Assembly (NCBI GenBank): GCA_023374025.1
Contig: SIJG01000098.1
Coordinates: 1 to 64,000, forward strand
Direction of reading: 5' to 3'
DNA: 64,000 bases
From: Heterodera schachtii
Lineage: Eukaryota; Nematoda; Chromadorea; Rhabditida; Heteroderidae
Under the pieces are notes generated by a model. It worked only from the letters and a program-made list of their open reading frames with translations. It ran no database searches and was not told where the DNA came from. Made by a program: the position numbers and the translations under genes. Shown in pieces: positions 44,170-55,316 of the stretch (position 1 is the first letter of the stretch; each line of letters begins with the position of its first letter).

Positions 44170-45115
44170 CTCCCATTTTCAGCGGTGCCGATAGGCGCCG
44201 CCGGGAAAACATTTGAGATTTTTTTCGTTATTTTCATACCTGAACAAGGGGTGCGCCGGGGCGAGGCCCATACTACGGACGATTGGCGCAGGGGGGGTGC
44301 GCCAGGACCAATTTTTCGTACGAAGGCCCCCAATTTTTCCCGGCGATGACCCTTTTTTTTTTTTTTGCTATTCAAAAAAAAGTTTTTTTTCGGCGCGGTT
44401 TTTCCGAAAAATTTTCGGGAGCAGGGGGGCCGGCGGTGCCGATAGGCGCCGCCGGGAAAAATTATGTACTTTTTAATGCCATTTGTTAACAGATTTTCAC
44501 CAAAAATGGCCAATTTTTGCGATTTTAAGCCAATTTTTTAAGAGGAATTGGGATTTTTGGTGTCCGGCGGTGCCGCCAGGCGCCGCCGGGGAAAATTTTT
44601 TTGGATTTTTAATGAATTTGTTAAGAAAATTTTCAAAATTTGCGACCCCCCCTCGCTGCGGACCTCCTCCCCCCACCTCTTTTACACCCCCCCCCCCCCC
44701 CCTTCGCTGCGAACCCCCCCCCCCCTCGCTAAGAATGGATTTTTTAGGGTAAAACTTCTATTCATTTGACAATGGTTATTTTGATGTAAAGCAATGCTTC
44801 AATTGTTAATTGGATAAAAAGGCGCAATTTGTGCCAAAATTTGACCGGTTTTGATATATATTTTGGAAATAAAAATTTAAACGTTTTGTTCGAGTTAGGG
44901 AATCCAGCTGAAATGCGTGAAAACATTAATTAAATGAAAATATTCAATTTAAAAATTCCTCACATTTTATCAAATAAATTTACATTTGTAAAAAATAGTC
45001 ACATTATGCCATAAAATTTCAAATTAGTATCTTTTAGAAATCAGAACAAATTTTGGTCGCTACCTCCAAATCAGGACAAATCTGATAAATCAGGACAGAT
45101 GGAAGCCCTGCTTAA
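44170..45115. mobile_element. Degraded hAT-like element with hairpin repeats
   Basis: Three copies of the GC hairpin unit (GGTGCCGATAGGCGCCGCCG-like; 44182, 44431, 44560) alternate with AT-rich stretches (TTTGTTAACAGATTTTCACC). The right end (AAATCAGGACAGATGGAAGC, CCTG) matches the right end of the complete element at 55317-56073. C- and G-runs are present at 44645-44735. The left end is not resolved. Non-coding; the short ORFs reading AVPIGAAG are translations of the hairpin. Confidence 0.5.
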
Positions 45116-45146
45116 ATCCCCGCCCTAAACATTAGTTATGTGCACG

Positions 45147-45169
45147 AGGGGGGGGGGGGGGGGGGGGGG
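45147..45169. repeat. Long poly-G tract
   Basis: A run of more than 20 G residues followed by TGCGCC, likely a repeat end or slippage-prone tract. 45170-45501 is otherwise AT-rich, with S-type 3' flank from about 45395. Confidence 0.6.
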
Positions 45170-45501
45170 TGCGCCGGCGCACCCCTTGTTCACCTATGGT
45201 TATTTTAACAGATTTTTGTTCCAACAATGACTGACCAAATTTCGCGCAAACCTTTTAATTTTCTTGACAAAAAGTGACATTTTGCCATAAAAAAAAATTT
45301 GAGTAATTTTTAAGAAATCAGAACATACATTCGCACAGATTTGTCGGTGTGCGGACATTTCGCCTAGATTTCAGTTAGAAATTTTTTTTTCAGTGCTGAA
45401 CGAAAGAATCAACAAAAGAATTTCGGAGAGAAAAAATGAAAGCATCAAATCAGTTTCCTATTGGCGAGATCATCATTTCATCAAATATAATTTTCATTGC
45501 T

Positions 45502-47548
45502 TTAATCCAATTCTTCTTCTTCCACTACTCGTGGCGACAATGGCCTAAAATTATTTTCATTTTTAATTTTTTGACAAATAAAAATTGCTGTTGTTGGCTC
45601 ACCCAATGCAATGCTTTCCACCCAACTCAAATCGGACACTGTTCAAATTGGCACACCAATTATTGCCAAACAGCGGATCAAATCTGAAATATAGTTCAAA
45701 TTGGCATCCGCATTTTCGCGCTTTTCCAACTTAACTGGCGCCGTCTCCCCAATTGGGCACCGTTTTAACTGCCAATTATACACTAATTCGGTGGATTCTT
45801 TGCTATTTTGTTTCAGTGTCAGCTTTTCTTTCGTCCGTTCATTCGCCAATTCAAATTGTTCAATTGGCGTTGTTTCCACAAAAAGATAAAATTGAATATT
45901 GCACTATGGGTACGCCCCAGTGTCAGACAAAATTGATCATAACGCCAAATAGCACATTTGGCGTAAATTTTTGCGCGCTAATTCAAAATTTACACTGGAA
46001 AATGACTTTTTTGTATTTTTTATTTTGATCTGCCATAACTCGCTTCATACCCAATCAAACTGAACAAATTTGGTATCTAAAAAAATTTTTTAAAAAGGAG
46101 AATCTTTTTCTATGCAAATGTTAAGCAATTTGATATCTCAGAAAAAAGTTGTAGGAGTTTCAAATTTTCATTACGTTATAACTCAAGCCATAGGCAGCAG
46201 TTTTTGTCCAAAATGCGAAAACTAATCATTTTTCTATTGATTCCAAGTGTCCAAAGTGGTTTTGTAGCCTATAAACCAAAATTGTTAGAATTAGCGAATT
46301 TGATGTTTTTCATGTGTTAGAGATGTGAAAATAGTACGCCAAAAGGAGAGAAAAAGAAATGCAAATTTTTCATCACCCCATAACTTTTTAGTTAACCCTT
46401 TTTTTGCTCTTAAAAACCCTTACATTTTGTTCCAAATTTTTTTCTCTATCGGTATGTTAAATTTGGTGTGGATTTAACGTGCAGGAAAAAAGTTAAACGT
46501 CACGATGTAAATGTTGTTTTTTACATCATTAAAAATGAGAGATAGTACGCCAAAGTGAGAGAAATTATAAAGAAAAAGAGAAACGACGAGATAGTACTAG
46601 GCTTTTCTCTGCACAGTGGGGCGTACCCATAGTGATATTGTAACTAACAGAAGTGGTGGCAGAGAGAAATGTCTAAACAAAATTGGTAAAACAAAAACAA
46701 TCTAACGAAAAATATGGCGGGACACCTCCTTGAAGTCGTTGACCCATTCCAGATTTGGTGGAACCAAAAAATTATTGCGACGAAATCGCTTCGGTTGGCC
46801 ATTTTTGCTCGGAATGTGCAACCATTTGGACAATGCCTGACCAGCAGTTGTATTTGGCCCATCCAAATCAGCAATTCCATCTGGGCACAAACGACCGGAA
46901 AAGATTGAATACAATTGGTCGCAATCAGTGAGAATTGTTGTTGAAGTGCGGCTACGCAAATTGTCCAAATCATTGCCATCATAAAAGTACAAATGGCGAA
47001 TATTTGGCGCAAAAATTGACAAAATTTCTCGGGCCAAAACATCCCAAATTGGCTGGACATTTGCACAAAACAACTCCAAATTGATGCCCATTCTGTCCCA
47101 AATGTGTTTGTTGGCATGGAAAAATGCAATGACGGAGTGGTCAATGTACCTGAAGAAATATAAAAAATAAGCCTTAAAATAAACAAAATTTAAAATTACT
47201 CAATCTCAAGGAAACGAAAACGAATTTTGTTTGGCAACGGATAGTCCGGCATCGGAAATCGCACATCTTTGCCATTGATCAATACAGACAGTTTCGCTTT
47301 TGGTCCTTCGTCCGTGTGAATTCTTATGTAATTCCAAAGCGTCAATTCCGTTGTGCCATCAAAATGTTTATCCACCAAAGCATCAAAACGATCGGAAAGC
47401 AATGCCATTTTGAGTCCAAGTTGGGGACGGTCAAAGGATGGGAGAATGTCCATCCAAACGTCGCCACAAATCCAACTGAATCATAGAAAAAAAAATTGGG
47501 TAAATTAAAAATTTTAATTTTTCGATAAATTTATTACCGTCTGTTCAT
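45502..47548 (-). pseudogene. S9: F-box-like gene broken by a transposon
   Basis: Exons 47548-47538 (MNRR), 47475-47200 and 47149-46726 are open (WMDILPSFDRPQLGLKMALL; YIDHSVIAFFHANKHIWDRM; GQALSKWLHIPSKNG). Exon 4 begins at 46672 but after about 30 bases is split by a 733-bp element (45902-46634). It resumes at 45895 and ends at 45603; it also has a frame change near the FNYI-type motif. Exon 5 is 45544-45502 and acidic (RVVEEEELD). Without the insertion the structure is the standard five-exon S gene. Confidence 0.8.
45902..46634. mobile_element. MITE in S9 exon 4, 6-bp TSD
   Basis: The 733-bp element has 18-bp matching inverted ends (CACTATGGGTACGCCCCA) and a direct duplication ATATTG at 45896-45901 and 46635-46640. 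Internal GATAGTACGCC motifs recur. No transposase ORF. The S9 exon reads normally across the two sides when one ATATTG is counted. Confidence 0.75.
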
Positions 47549-47654
47549 TTATTTTGCTGTAATTAGCACACTTTGCTGTTTTGACAATTAATTAGGTAAT
47601 TGGTGACCCAAAATTCAGAATATGGACTGAGAAGGAAGGGAAGAAAAAAGGTTT
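47549..47654. other. S9 leader region
   Basis: Holds the complement of the GTGTGCTAATT block typical of S-gene leaders; no coding. Confidence 0.35.
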
Positions 47655-47780
47655 TTTTATACTAAAATATTTGCGTAGCAATTCGGGGTGTGAAAAGTCG
47701 GCGTTTGTCGGGTATAAAAAGGCATGGTCGTTTGTCGCAAAAGCCATTCTATGTAAAATTATTCTGTATCAAAAACCCCT
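47655..47780 (+). promoter_or_regulatory. Promoter of the secreted-peptide gene
   Basis: AGCAATTCGGGGTG, GTCGGCGTTTGTC, TATAAAAAGG (about 47715) and GCCATTCTATGTAA are conserved with 19105-19240. TATA lies about 100 bases before the ATG at 47816. Confidence 0.55.
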
Positions 47781-47815
47781 TTTATTTGGCAGAATTTTCC
47801 TCTCCTTTTTTTGCC

Positions 47816-47974
47816 ATGGCTTCCAACAATAATAATTTTCTGTTGCTCATTTTTCTCTTCGTCGCATTGCTTCTCAACGACGGCTTCTGTCTGCAACAAA
47901 ACAACAGCAAAAACAGCAGGTGCTGTGATTTTGATGAACAGCAATTTTTGAAATCCAAAAAATTAAATTTTTAA
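47816..47974 (+). CDS. Short secreted peptide, 52 aa
   Basis: MASNNNNFLLLIFLFVALLL, then NDGFCLQQNNSKNSRCCDFD and a Lys-rich end. Residues about 8-25 form a classical signal-peptide core, with a likely cut near GFC or CLQ; the mature part would be under 30 residues with a Cys-Cys pair. A conserved promoter with TATA box precedes it, and a degenerate second copy of the locus lies at 19105-19440. Cyst nematodes secrete small effectors of this size, but no known effector is recognised. Possible continuation by splicing was looked for and not found. Confidence 0.5.
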   Translation: MASNNNNFLLLIFLFVALLLNDGFCLQQNNSKNSRCCDFDEQQFLKSKKLNF

Positions 47975-49837
47975 AGGCCCTTCCATTAAAAAAACGAAAA
48001 TTGAACACGGAAATTTCAAGGGGAGGGGTGGGATGGGACGTACGCAATTTGCGTAGTGCGGAGATTTTTTCGCACCATTTTCTACCGCGTTTTGCTTTGC
48101 TTGGTGCGTTTTGCGCTGTTTTGTTTCTTCCCATTTCATTCATCGCTCATACATAAGCAATTTACAGGGGCTCTATTGCAGTTCACACGACAATAAAATT
48201 TTTTTTTTTTTGCAACTTTGATGAATCATAACTTTTTCAAGGAGCATCCAAATTAAACATTCTTAGTACATATCATTCGATAGCCCTAAGAATTCTCTGT
48301 TAACTTGCAAATTTCAAAAATTTCGCTAAATTTTCCAATCTTTCTGCGTTAGACATCCTTTCCTCGTGCGTTCGAACGCAAGAGGAGGGGCTGAATAATT
48401 CCTAAAATTTTGCCTATTTTTTTAAAATCTACGCCTATCGGCACCGCCTGACCCAACCCCCCGTTGCCCAAGTTTTTTGGAAAAAGTGTAACGCAAAAAA
48501 ACTGGCATGAAAAATGCAAAAGATGGTCGCGCAAAATAAATTTTTTTCTTTTTATTTTGAAAAATGTTTGGAAAATTACTAATTTTTGTACTAAATACTG
48601 TCTTAATCAAACGGCATCTGTCCCAAATACTGTGCCGAATATTGTGCCGTCTGTTCCATGACAAGCCACGCAAAATTCGCTTCTTGTTCCTACTTTTTAC
48701 TGGCCAATATCTTGGACGACCGCGTCGCAAAAGACTTTTTTGACGTTTGACGATTAATCGCATTTTTTTTTAATTTCAAATTTGATGCAGAGAAAGATAA
48801 ATAATTTCAAGTGCATATATTTAAGAAAAAAATCATTCCGCTGACCACTTGGTCCGGGATTCGAGAACACTTTTTCGTTAATTTGTCCCTCCACTGGCGC
48901 AGACAAAGGCCTAATTAAATGAAAACAATTGAATAAAAATATAATAATGGCAAATGCCATTCAATTTTTAATGTAAAATTACATAAAAAAATTTTGAAAA
49001 TCAATAAAAAAAATTTCAAATAAATATATTAAAAACAGTTTGAAATCACCTTTTATGTGGTTAAGAATTTTAAAATTTAGCTCATTATATATTTAAAAAT
49101 TTTTAATTATATTTTATATTTTTTGAAAAATTCCGACTTCCGACATTTTTGGGGTCGGAATTTCGACTTCCGAAAAATTTTGGGCCTCGGAATTCCATCC
49201 CTGCCCGTACCTGAAAAGTGGATAAATCCGATTGTTTAATGCCATGAAAAAATGCCAAATTTGGCTGACATTTTCCTCAAAGTTCGTTTCGCTTTCTTAG
49301 CCACGCGGACAGTTCGGCGTCCTAATTGTTGATTTTAATCAATTGTTGCAGAAGAAATTAAGCAATGGTCGGCGAAGGAAAGTTTTTTCTTTTTTTTTAA
49401 TGGGCGGCGCAATTAAAATGAATTTTGTCTAAAGTTTTTTATTAGGTACTAGGCGAGGATTCTTAGGTTTTTATTTATTTTTCTGCGGCTTTAATTCGAT
49501 GAGAAATGCACGAAAAACACATTTTTTGTTCGGGAATTCTTCGTTTTAACGCCCATATCCGACCCTAGAATCCCTATTTTGGATATTCGCCCCTAAAATA
49601 CATAAATTTTAATTAAATGGTTATTTTTTGTAAAACTATCACCAAAAACTCCCAAGATTTTAAATATATTTTTCTTTTTGTGACTTTTTATTCCTTAGGG
49701 TAACAATAATAAAATTCGAACGAAAGCACCAACAAATGAAAGAGAGAGAATTCTGAGATAAAACGAAAGATCAAATCAAATTCGAATTGGTTGAGATCGT
49801 CGACCATTTCTCAAATATAACTAAATTTTCGTTGCTT
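47975..49837. other. Intergenic repeats; no gene recognised
   Basis: Up to 48110 is the 3' part of the secreted-peptide locus repeat. 48428-48445 carries one GC hairpin half. 49138-49205 is a hAT-like remnant (TCGGAATTTCGACTTCCGA ... CCATCCCTG). 49246-49398 is a copy of 50566-50712 (see that entry). 49720-49837 is S-gene 3' flank of S10. Confidence 0.45.
49246..49398. repeat. Direct repeat flanking S10, left copy
   Basis: About 147 bp (AATGCCAAATTTGGCTGACA ... AGGAAAGTTTTTTC) are repeated almost exactly at 50566-50712. The copy includes about 50 bases of S-type exon 3 in minus orientation, so it derives from a broken S gene. The right copy forms the S10/M7 junction. Confidence 0.75.
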
Positions 49838-50612
49838 TCATTCATCCGCTTGTTTTTCTTCTTCCGCTGGTGGCGACAAAGGCCTAAAATTTAGTGCCAT
49901 TTGAATTTGGTGAATATTTTTCTACAAAATCAAATTCCGTTGTTTCGGAGTCTCACCCAATGCAATGAATGCCACGCCTCAAATTAAATTGGACAGTGTT
50001 CAAATTGTCGTCCCAATTTTCATCTTTCTTCTCGCCAATAATTGGGCATCGCTTCAGCAACCAATTATTCCCGGAGTTTTTCCACATTATCAGCTTCTCA
50101 TTAGTCCCTTCGTTCACCAATTCAAATGGTTCATTTGACACTAGTATCGTATCAAAACGAAGTTGAATATGGTAACTACAGAAGTGGTGGCACGGCGAAA
50201 TGTCTAAACAAAATTGGTAAAACAAAAAACAATTTGACGGAGACATGGCGGGACACCTCTTTGAAATTGTTGATCCATTCGAGAGTAAGTGAACCCAAAT
50301 AAACATTACAATGCAATTGCTTCGGTTGGCCATCTTTGATCGGCGTGTGCAACCATTTGGACAACGCTTGGCCACCAGTTGCATTTGGTCCATCATCAGC
50401 AATTCGATCGGGGCACAGACCAAAGGAAGTGATTGAATTTAGATGATTGAGATCAGTGAGAATTGTTGGTGAAATGCAATGGCGTAAATTGTCCAAATCA
50501 TCGGCATATTCAATGCGCAAATGACGAATGTTTGTCGCAAAAATTGGTAAAATTTCTCGGACAAAAAAATGCCAAATTTGGCTGACATTTTCCTCAAAGT
50601 TCGTTTCGCTTT
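49838..50612 (-). pseudogene. S10: 5'-truncated F-box-like gene
   Basis: Exon 3 is open from about 50612 to 50257 (NVSQIWHFFVREILPIFATN, GQALSKWLHTPIKDG), exon 4 is 50203-49957 and exon 5 is 49883-49838. Exons 1-2 and the start of exon 3 are missing at the direct-repeat border. A one-base loss early in exon 4 (TTSV-type motif) causes a stop. The rest of exon 4 closely matches S2, but without S2's deletion. Confidence 0.72.
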
Positions 50613-50712
50613 CTTAGCCACGCGGACAGTTCGGCGTCCTAATTGTTGATTTTAATCAATTGTTGCAGAAGAAATTAAGCAATGGTCGGCGAAGGAAAGT
50701 TTTTTCTTTTTT
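50566..50712. repeat. Direct repeat, right copy, S10/M7 junction
   Basis: Right copy of the 147-bp repeat at 49246-49398. It contains the last S10 coding bases at its left and runs straight into M7 exon 4 at its right. Confidence 0.7.
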
Positions 50713-51524
50713 CCGCCAATTGGCCCCGTCAGTGCTCAACGATTGTCCATCCCTTCACGCTGTCGTGTTTGATGACGCCATTTTCCCCGCTTTTCCGCCT
50801 GATGACAGTGCCAATGCGTCGGATGGCCAAGCGGTGGCCAAATGTTTGTTGACGCCTCATCCGAATGGTCTGCCTAAGGAGCTTAAATGCTCTGCTAATT
50901 CACCGTTGGATCAATGGTCGTCTACGATGGAACAGTTCAAAGCGGTGATTATCCCTTTTTAATTGGCTTTTCTATAATTTTTTTTGTCCCATTTTTAGGC
51001 ATTTTCCAATGCTTCTTCTCCGGTTACTTTTTGCATTCGCTTTCTGCCGTCTTCTCCGCTTGACTCTGTTTTGCCATTTGATCTGATCAACGAAGTGACT
51101 GGGGAGAAATTGGAACTTCAACAAGATAATGCACTTGATTGTTGCCTCTTCCGTATGCCAATTGGATGGGGTACAAGAAAATGGAAAAATATGTGGGAAG
51201 AAATGATTGATCGGACGAATCCAATTAACATTGGGATCAAAGACGGCGGATTCGACAACGGGTGAACAATTTAAAATGCTTAAATTTTTTTTAGTGTTTT
51301 ATGAGTCCAATCGACAATTCATAGACTTTGTGCTTTCAAATGGTACCAAAATGGGTGACACTATCGATGGTACCTCTAACCCCCTTTTTTTTTGAAATTT
51401 TAGTTGGTTGGACTCATAAATGCCATTGAACTCATAACAATTGAATTGACTTAAAATGCAATAGGATTATCATTTTTTCAGTCTTCGCGACGCCGCTTCT
51501 CCCGCCGGGCCTAGTGATCACTGA
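50713..51524 (+). pseudogene. M7: 5'-truncated membrane F-box-like gene
   Basis: Starts inside exon 4 (RQLAPSVLNDCPSLHAVVFD, GQAVAKCLLTPHPNG; ends 50944), then exon 5 (50999-51261; DLINEVTGEKLELQQ, LFRMPIGW) and exon 6 (51482-51524, early TGA). The membrane exons and F-box-like core are missing. Remaining frames are open. The last intron holds the ATGAGTCCAAT repeat. Confidence 0.75.
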
Positions 51525-51861
51525 TCAGCAGCAGAAGAAATTAATGAATTAATCAATTAATTGGTGCGATTATCTGACCGAAATGATACATATATTGGTG
51601 GCACTTTGCCTTTTAAATATTGCCTAATTGTTTGTCTGTTTGTATTTGACTTTTTGCTTGCTCGCAAATGCGTCCATCCATTTCCATTGTATTTTATGTG
51701 CATGTAATTAATTAATTAATTGTCAGTAATTGTTGATAAAATGGCTAATGATAAAAGGGGAAAAGCTGGGGGCTATTCGAGACGCAAAAAAGGATGAGGA
51801 ATTTGAGGTACTTTCCCTGTTTTAAGGTTCACACTAAATATAAAAAAAACAACAATAAAAG

Positions 51862-53228
51862 ATGCCGGACCATCCGTTACCAAACAAAATCCGCTTTCAC
51901 TTCCTTTGGATTGAGTAATTTAACTGCTTTTTTGTGTATTTTAAGGCATTTTATTTTTATTTCTTCAGCTACATTGACCACTCCGTCATTGAATTTGTCC
52001 GTTTCAACAAGCAAATTTGGGACAGAAATGGCACCAATTTGGGGTTGGATGTGCGTTCAGACGAAACCGAGGATGAACAGCGAATTTGGGATGTTTTGGC
52101 CCCAGAAATTTTGCCAATTTTTGCGGCAAACATCCGCCATTTGTGCATTAACAATGGCGATCATTTGGACAATTTGCGTCGTCTCATTTCACCGACAATT
52201 CTCACTGATCTTGATCAATTGATTTCATTCTATTCTGGTGGTCTGTTCTCCGATGCGATTGGTGATGATTTTGATGGACCAAATGCTTCTGCCGGCCAAG
52301 CGTTGTCCAAATGGGTGGACACCAGGGATGGCATTCCGAGGCCCCAAAAATTTTCGGAAATCGGAATTCCGGGGGTCCAAAATTTTTCGGAAATCGGATT
52401 TCCGAGGCCCAAAAATTTTTCGGAAGTCGGAAATCGGAATTCCGACCCCAAAAACGTCGGAATTCGGAAATTTTTCAAAAAATATAAAATATAATAAAAA
52501 AATTTTAAATATCATAATAGGCTAAATTTTTAATTCTTAACCAAGTAAAAGATGATTCAAAATTTTTTTGATCTATTTAAATACATATTGCCTTAAAAAA
52601 TTATTCAATGATTTTCACCAAAAATTTTACCTTTTTTTGCGGCGCGTTTTTTTCAAAATTTTTGAAAACACGGCGGGCGGGTCTGGCGGTGCCGATAGGC
52701 GCCGCCAAGGAAAATTTTATAATTTTTAATGCAAATATTTAACAAATTTTGTCCAAAAACCAATCAAATCTAGCGATTTTAATGCAAAAATTTCTCAATA
52801 AAAATATGATTTTTAGGGTGCGGCGGTGCCGATAGGCGCCGCCGGGAAATTTTGAAAATTTCAATACAATTTATTAATCATAATTGTAAAAATGTTAATT
52901 ATTTGAAAAAAAAATTCAAAAAAAAATTTCCGAAAATTTCCGACTTTTTATCAAAAATTTCGGAAATCGGAATTCCGACGTCCAAAATTTTTTCGGAAAT
53001 TGGAATTCCGACCCCAAAAATGTCGGAAATCGGAAGTCGGAAATCGGAATTCCGTGCCATCCCTGGTGCACACTCCGAGCAAAAATGGTCAACCGAAGCG
53101 ATTGCATTGTTTGGATTATGACGAAGAAGTGAACTTAGATTGGGTCAACAGTTTCAAGGAAGTGTGTTTGGAATTCAAATGGCACTATATTTTAGGCCAT
53201 TGTTGCCACCAGCGGAAAGAAGAAATTT
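51862..53228 (+). pseudogene. S11: S-type exon 3 split by hAT-like element
   Basis: 51862-51913 is the end of exon 2 (MPDHPLPNKIRFHFLWI). Exon 3 starts at 51970 (YIDHSVIEFVRFNKQIWDRN ... GQALSKWVD), is cut at 52323 and resumes at 53074 (TPSKNGQPKRLHCLDYDEE) to a donor at about 53162. A tail-exon fragment (LLPPAERRN-like) sits at 53196-53228 with no exon 4 before it, and a GGCTCTAATGCAC MITE end cuts it. No F-box-like core. Confidence 0.75.
52323..53065. mobile_element. hAT-like element in S11 exon 3
   Basis: 743 bp, ends CAGGGATGGCA / TGCCATCCCTG, target repeats GTGGACAC (52315-52322) and GTGCACAC (53066-53073), which match at 7 of 8 bases. The arms are built of CGGAATTCCGA / TCGGAAATCGG units. 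The centre has two GC hairpin units (52683 and 52821). No transposase. Confidence 0.72.
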
Positions 53229-53679
53229 GGCTCTAATGCACTTTATGAGTCGAATCGACTTTTACGAGTCCAATTAGAGTTTTATGCGTCTAATTAGAGT
53301 TTTTGAGTCCAATCAAATATTTATGAGTCCTATGACAATTAATGAGTCCAATCATTTTTCTAAGAAATCTTTTGTTGCACCTAAAGTAAAGTCCAAATAA
53401 GAGCTTTTATGTAGCTTTTTGCCATACTAAAATTCCAATTTTCTGCGTAGGCCAATTGTCTATGTATTCAAAGTGTTAGGCCAATTGTCCACGTAGGCAA
53501 ATTGTCTCTGTATTCCAAGTGTTAGGCCAATTGTCCACGGCTTTTCCGCCCAAAACTCAGGGCTCTAATTTTCGGCTGATCCGTCAAATCCCTTACAGCA
53601 GCAGTTTATTTGATTGCTGCTGTACATATGATCCAAAAAATGATGACCAATTTGTTTTTGTTTTACCAATTTTGTTTAG
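53229..53679. repeat. ATGAGTCC array and AT-rich spacer
   Basis: From 53230 there is a GGCTCTAATGCACTTTATGA end and six degenerate TTTATGAGTCCAATC units to about 53360. GGCCAATTGTC(T/C)A units recur four times at 53450-53540. No coding. Confidence 0.5.
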
Positions 53680-54333
53680 ACATTTCTCAATGCCACCACT
53701 TCTGTCGCTTACAATATGCAAATTCATTTTTATAAGACAACGCCAATTGAACCATTTGAATTGGTGAACGAACGGACCAATGAGAAGCTGACATTTATGA
53801 AGAAAGATCGCGGTGGTGGTGAATTGCTGCTTAGTGCTTGGCTGTTGAAACGGTGCCCAATTAGTGTTGGGGAGACGGCCACTGACCAATGGGAAAACAA
53901 CGACAATTTGCACCATTTGAACGGAGTTCACTTCATTCTTTATGATAATTGCATTGGGTGAGCAGCAGCAAAGAATTGGCCTTACTTTTGTATAAAATAC
54001 AGTGACAGTATCCTCTGTACAGTATACATACTTTCCCAACAATTTTGTCAGGGACAGCAAGAGCACACATGAAAAGGGGCGAATGGGTAAATCGAAATTT
54101 TTGCGAATTGTCCGTCCATGAAAAGAATTTTAATGAATTTTATTAAATGGTCCATCTAGGAAATACTGCTGCTGGTCCGGGTTTTTTCAACAATTCAGGG
54201 CTCTATTTTTCACAAAAAATGTTCATCCATTTGAAATTGCGCTTAATTTAGGCCGCTGTCTCCGCCAGCAGATCAAAGCGACGAAAAAGTGTTCTCGACT
54301 CCCGGGCCCAGTGATCAGCGGAAGAATGAGTGA
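53680..54333 (+). pseudogene. S12: S-type exons 4-5 only
   Basis: Exon 4 (53680-53957) is open: TTSVAYNMQIHFYKTTPIEP, FELVNERTNEKLTF, WLLKRCPISVGETATDQWEN, ending DNCIG. Exon 5 (54252-54333) reads PLSPPADQSDEKVFSTPGPS. The intron between holds extra repeat DNA. Could be the displaced 3' end of S11, since S11 lacks exactly these exons. Confidence 0.7.
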
Positions 54334-54550
54334 TCATTTAAGGAAATTACCGATCATTTGAGTTATGATGAATTGATTGATTTGATGATATTTTATTTGG
54401 GATGAGAGATTATTTGAGAAATGACCGATTTATTTTTGTGTTATTCTGAATTGAAAATTGGATAAATATTAATTAATCTGTGCTTCGCAAACTCAAATTG
54501 CTCAAAACGATTTTCAGGTCGTTGCTCACGAATCCCGTATCCATTTCGAC

Positions 54551-54688
54551 CAGCAGGGCTGAACGAAATTTCTTTTCGTTTCGTCCTACATTTTCGGCAC
54601 TTTTTGACTTTCGTTTTCGACCGCCAAAGTTTTTTCGTTTCGTTTTCGTATACGAAAATTTTTTTTGTGTGATTTTCGCACAGCCCTG
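54551..54688. mobile_element. 138-bp hAT-like MITE, 8-bp TSD
   Basis: Starts CAGCAGGGCTGAACGAAATT and ends GCACAGCCCTG. ATTTCGAC at 54543-54550 and 54689-54696 is a perfect target duplication. It sits within the dispersed repeat shared with 460-545 and 43435-43530. Confidence 0.7.
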
Positions 54689-54696
54689 ATTTCGAC

Positions 54697-55308
54697 AAAG
54701 AAATGAAAAAAAAAGATGAAAAACTAGCAAAAATAAATAAAATCAAAATGCGGCAATCATGAAGAATGGGGGTCCCGTATTTTCCTTTATTATTTTGGGA
54801 TAAAACATGAACCCTGAGCTTTTCGTGGGTGCTGATCACGAATATGATATCCATTTCGAACCTCGGACCCGAACAAAAGTCGAAACTCATTTTAAACAAA
54901 ATCCACCTTCTTGAAAATTTATTTTTACCAAAATCCACCTTTATTTATTTGTCCAAAATCAGTTCAAAGGCGTGACTCCTCACCCCATCCTATTCAATCC
55001 TTTGAATTTCCGTGTTAAATGTGGAGACCCTAAAACACACTGAAAATTGGGGAAATTTTCGAAAAAAATTCCTAGAGCTTAATTTTCTACAAAATTTATA
55101 AAAAAAAAAAAATTTAAAATATGAGTGAGAAAAGGAGGAAACATTTTTAAATTTATCAATTTTACATTAATTTTTGACTAACGTCCCAGCACCGTTGGAA
55201 AAGTCAGGGTCGATCGGCCAATCTCTCATTCAAAACGAATCGATTTTTAAGGGTGTGAGAATTTTTTAAAAAGTCTCGGCTTTTGTGTCTCGGGGTTTTC
55301 GGACTCGG
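54697..55308. other. AT-rich spacer, no gene recognised
   Basis: Contains a second piece of the dispersed GATCACGAAT(A/C)TGA repeat (54830-54860) and plain AT-rich DNA. Confidence 0.4.
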
Positions 55309-55316
55309 GGGTAAAT

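Noticed and set aside
44213..44769. Several overlapping ORFs of 70-115 codons reading AVPIGAAG or PPPPSLR
   Set aside because: They are translations of the GC hairpin repeat and of C-runs, open in several frames at once, with no splice or codon support.
52323..53065. Tandem-looking GGAATTCCGA units as a possible CRISPR-like array
   Set aside because: Units are degenerate and not regularly spaced, form inverted arms, and are bounded by 8-bp target duplications of a transposon in a eukaryotic gene.
54441..54938. 165-codon minus ORF near 54.5-54.9 kb
   Set aside because: It crosses a small hAT-like element with perfect target duplications and a dispersed non-coding repeat, so the frame is fortuitous.
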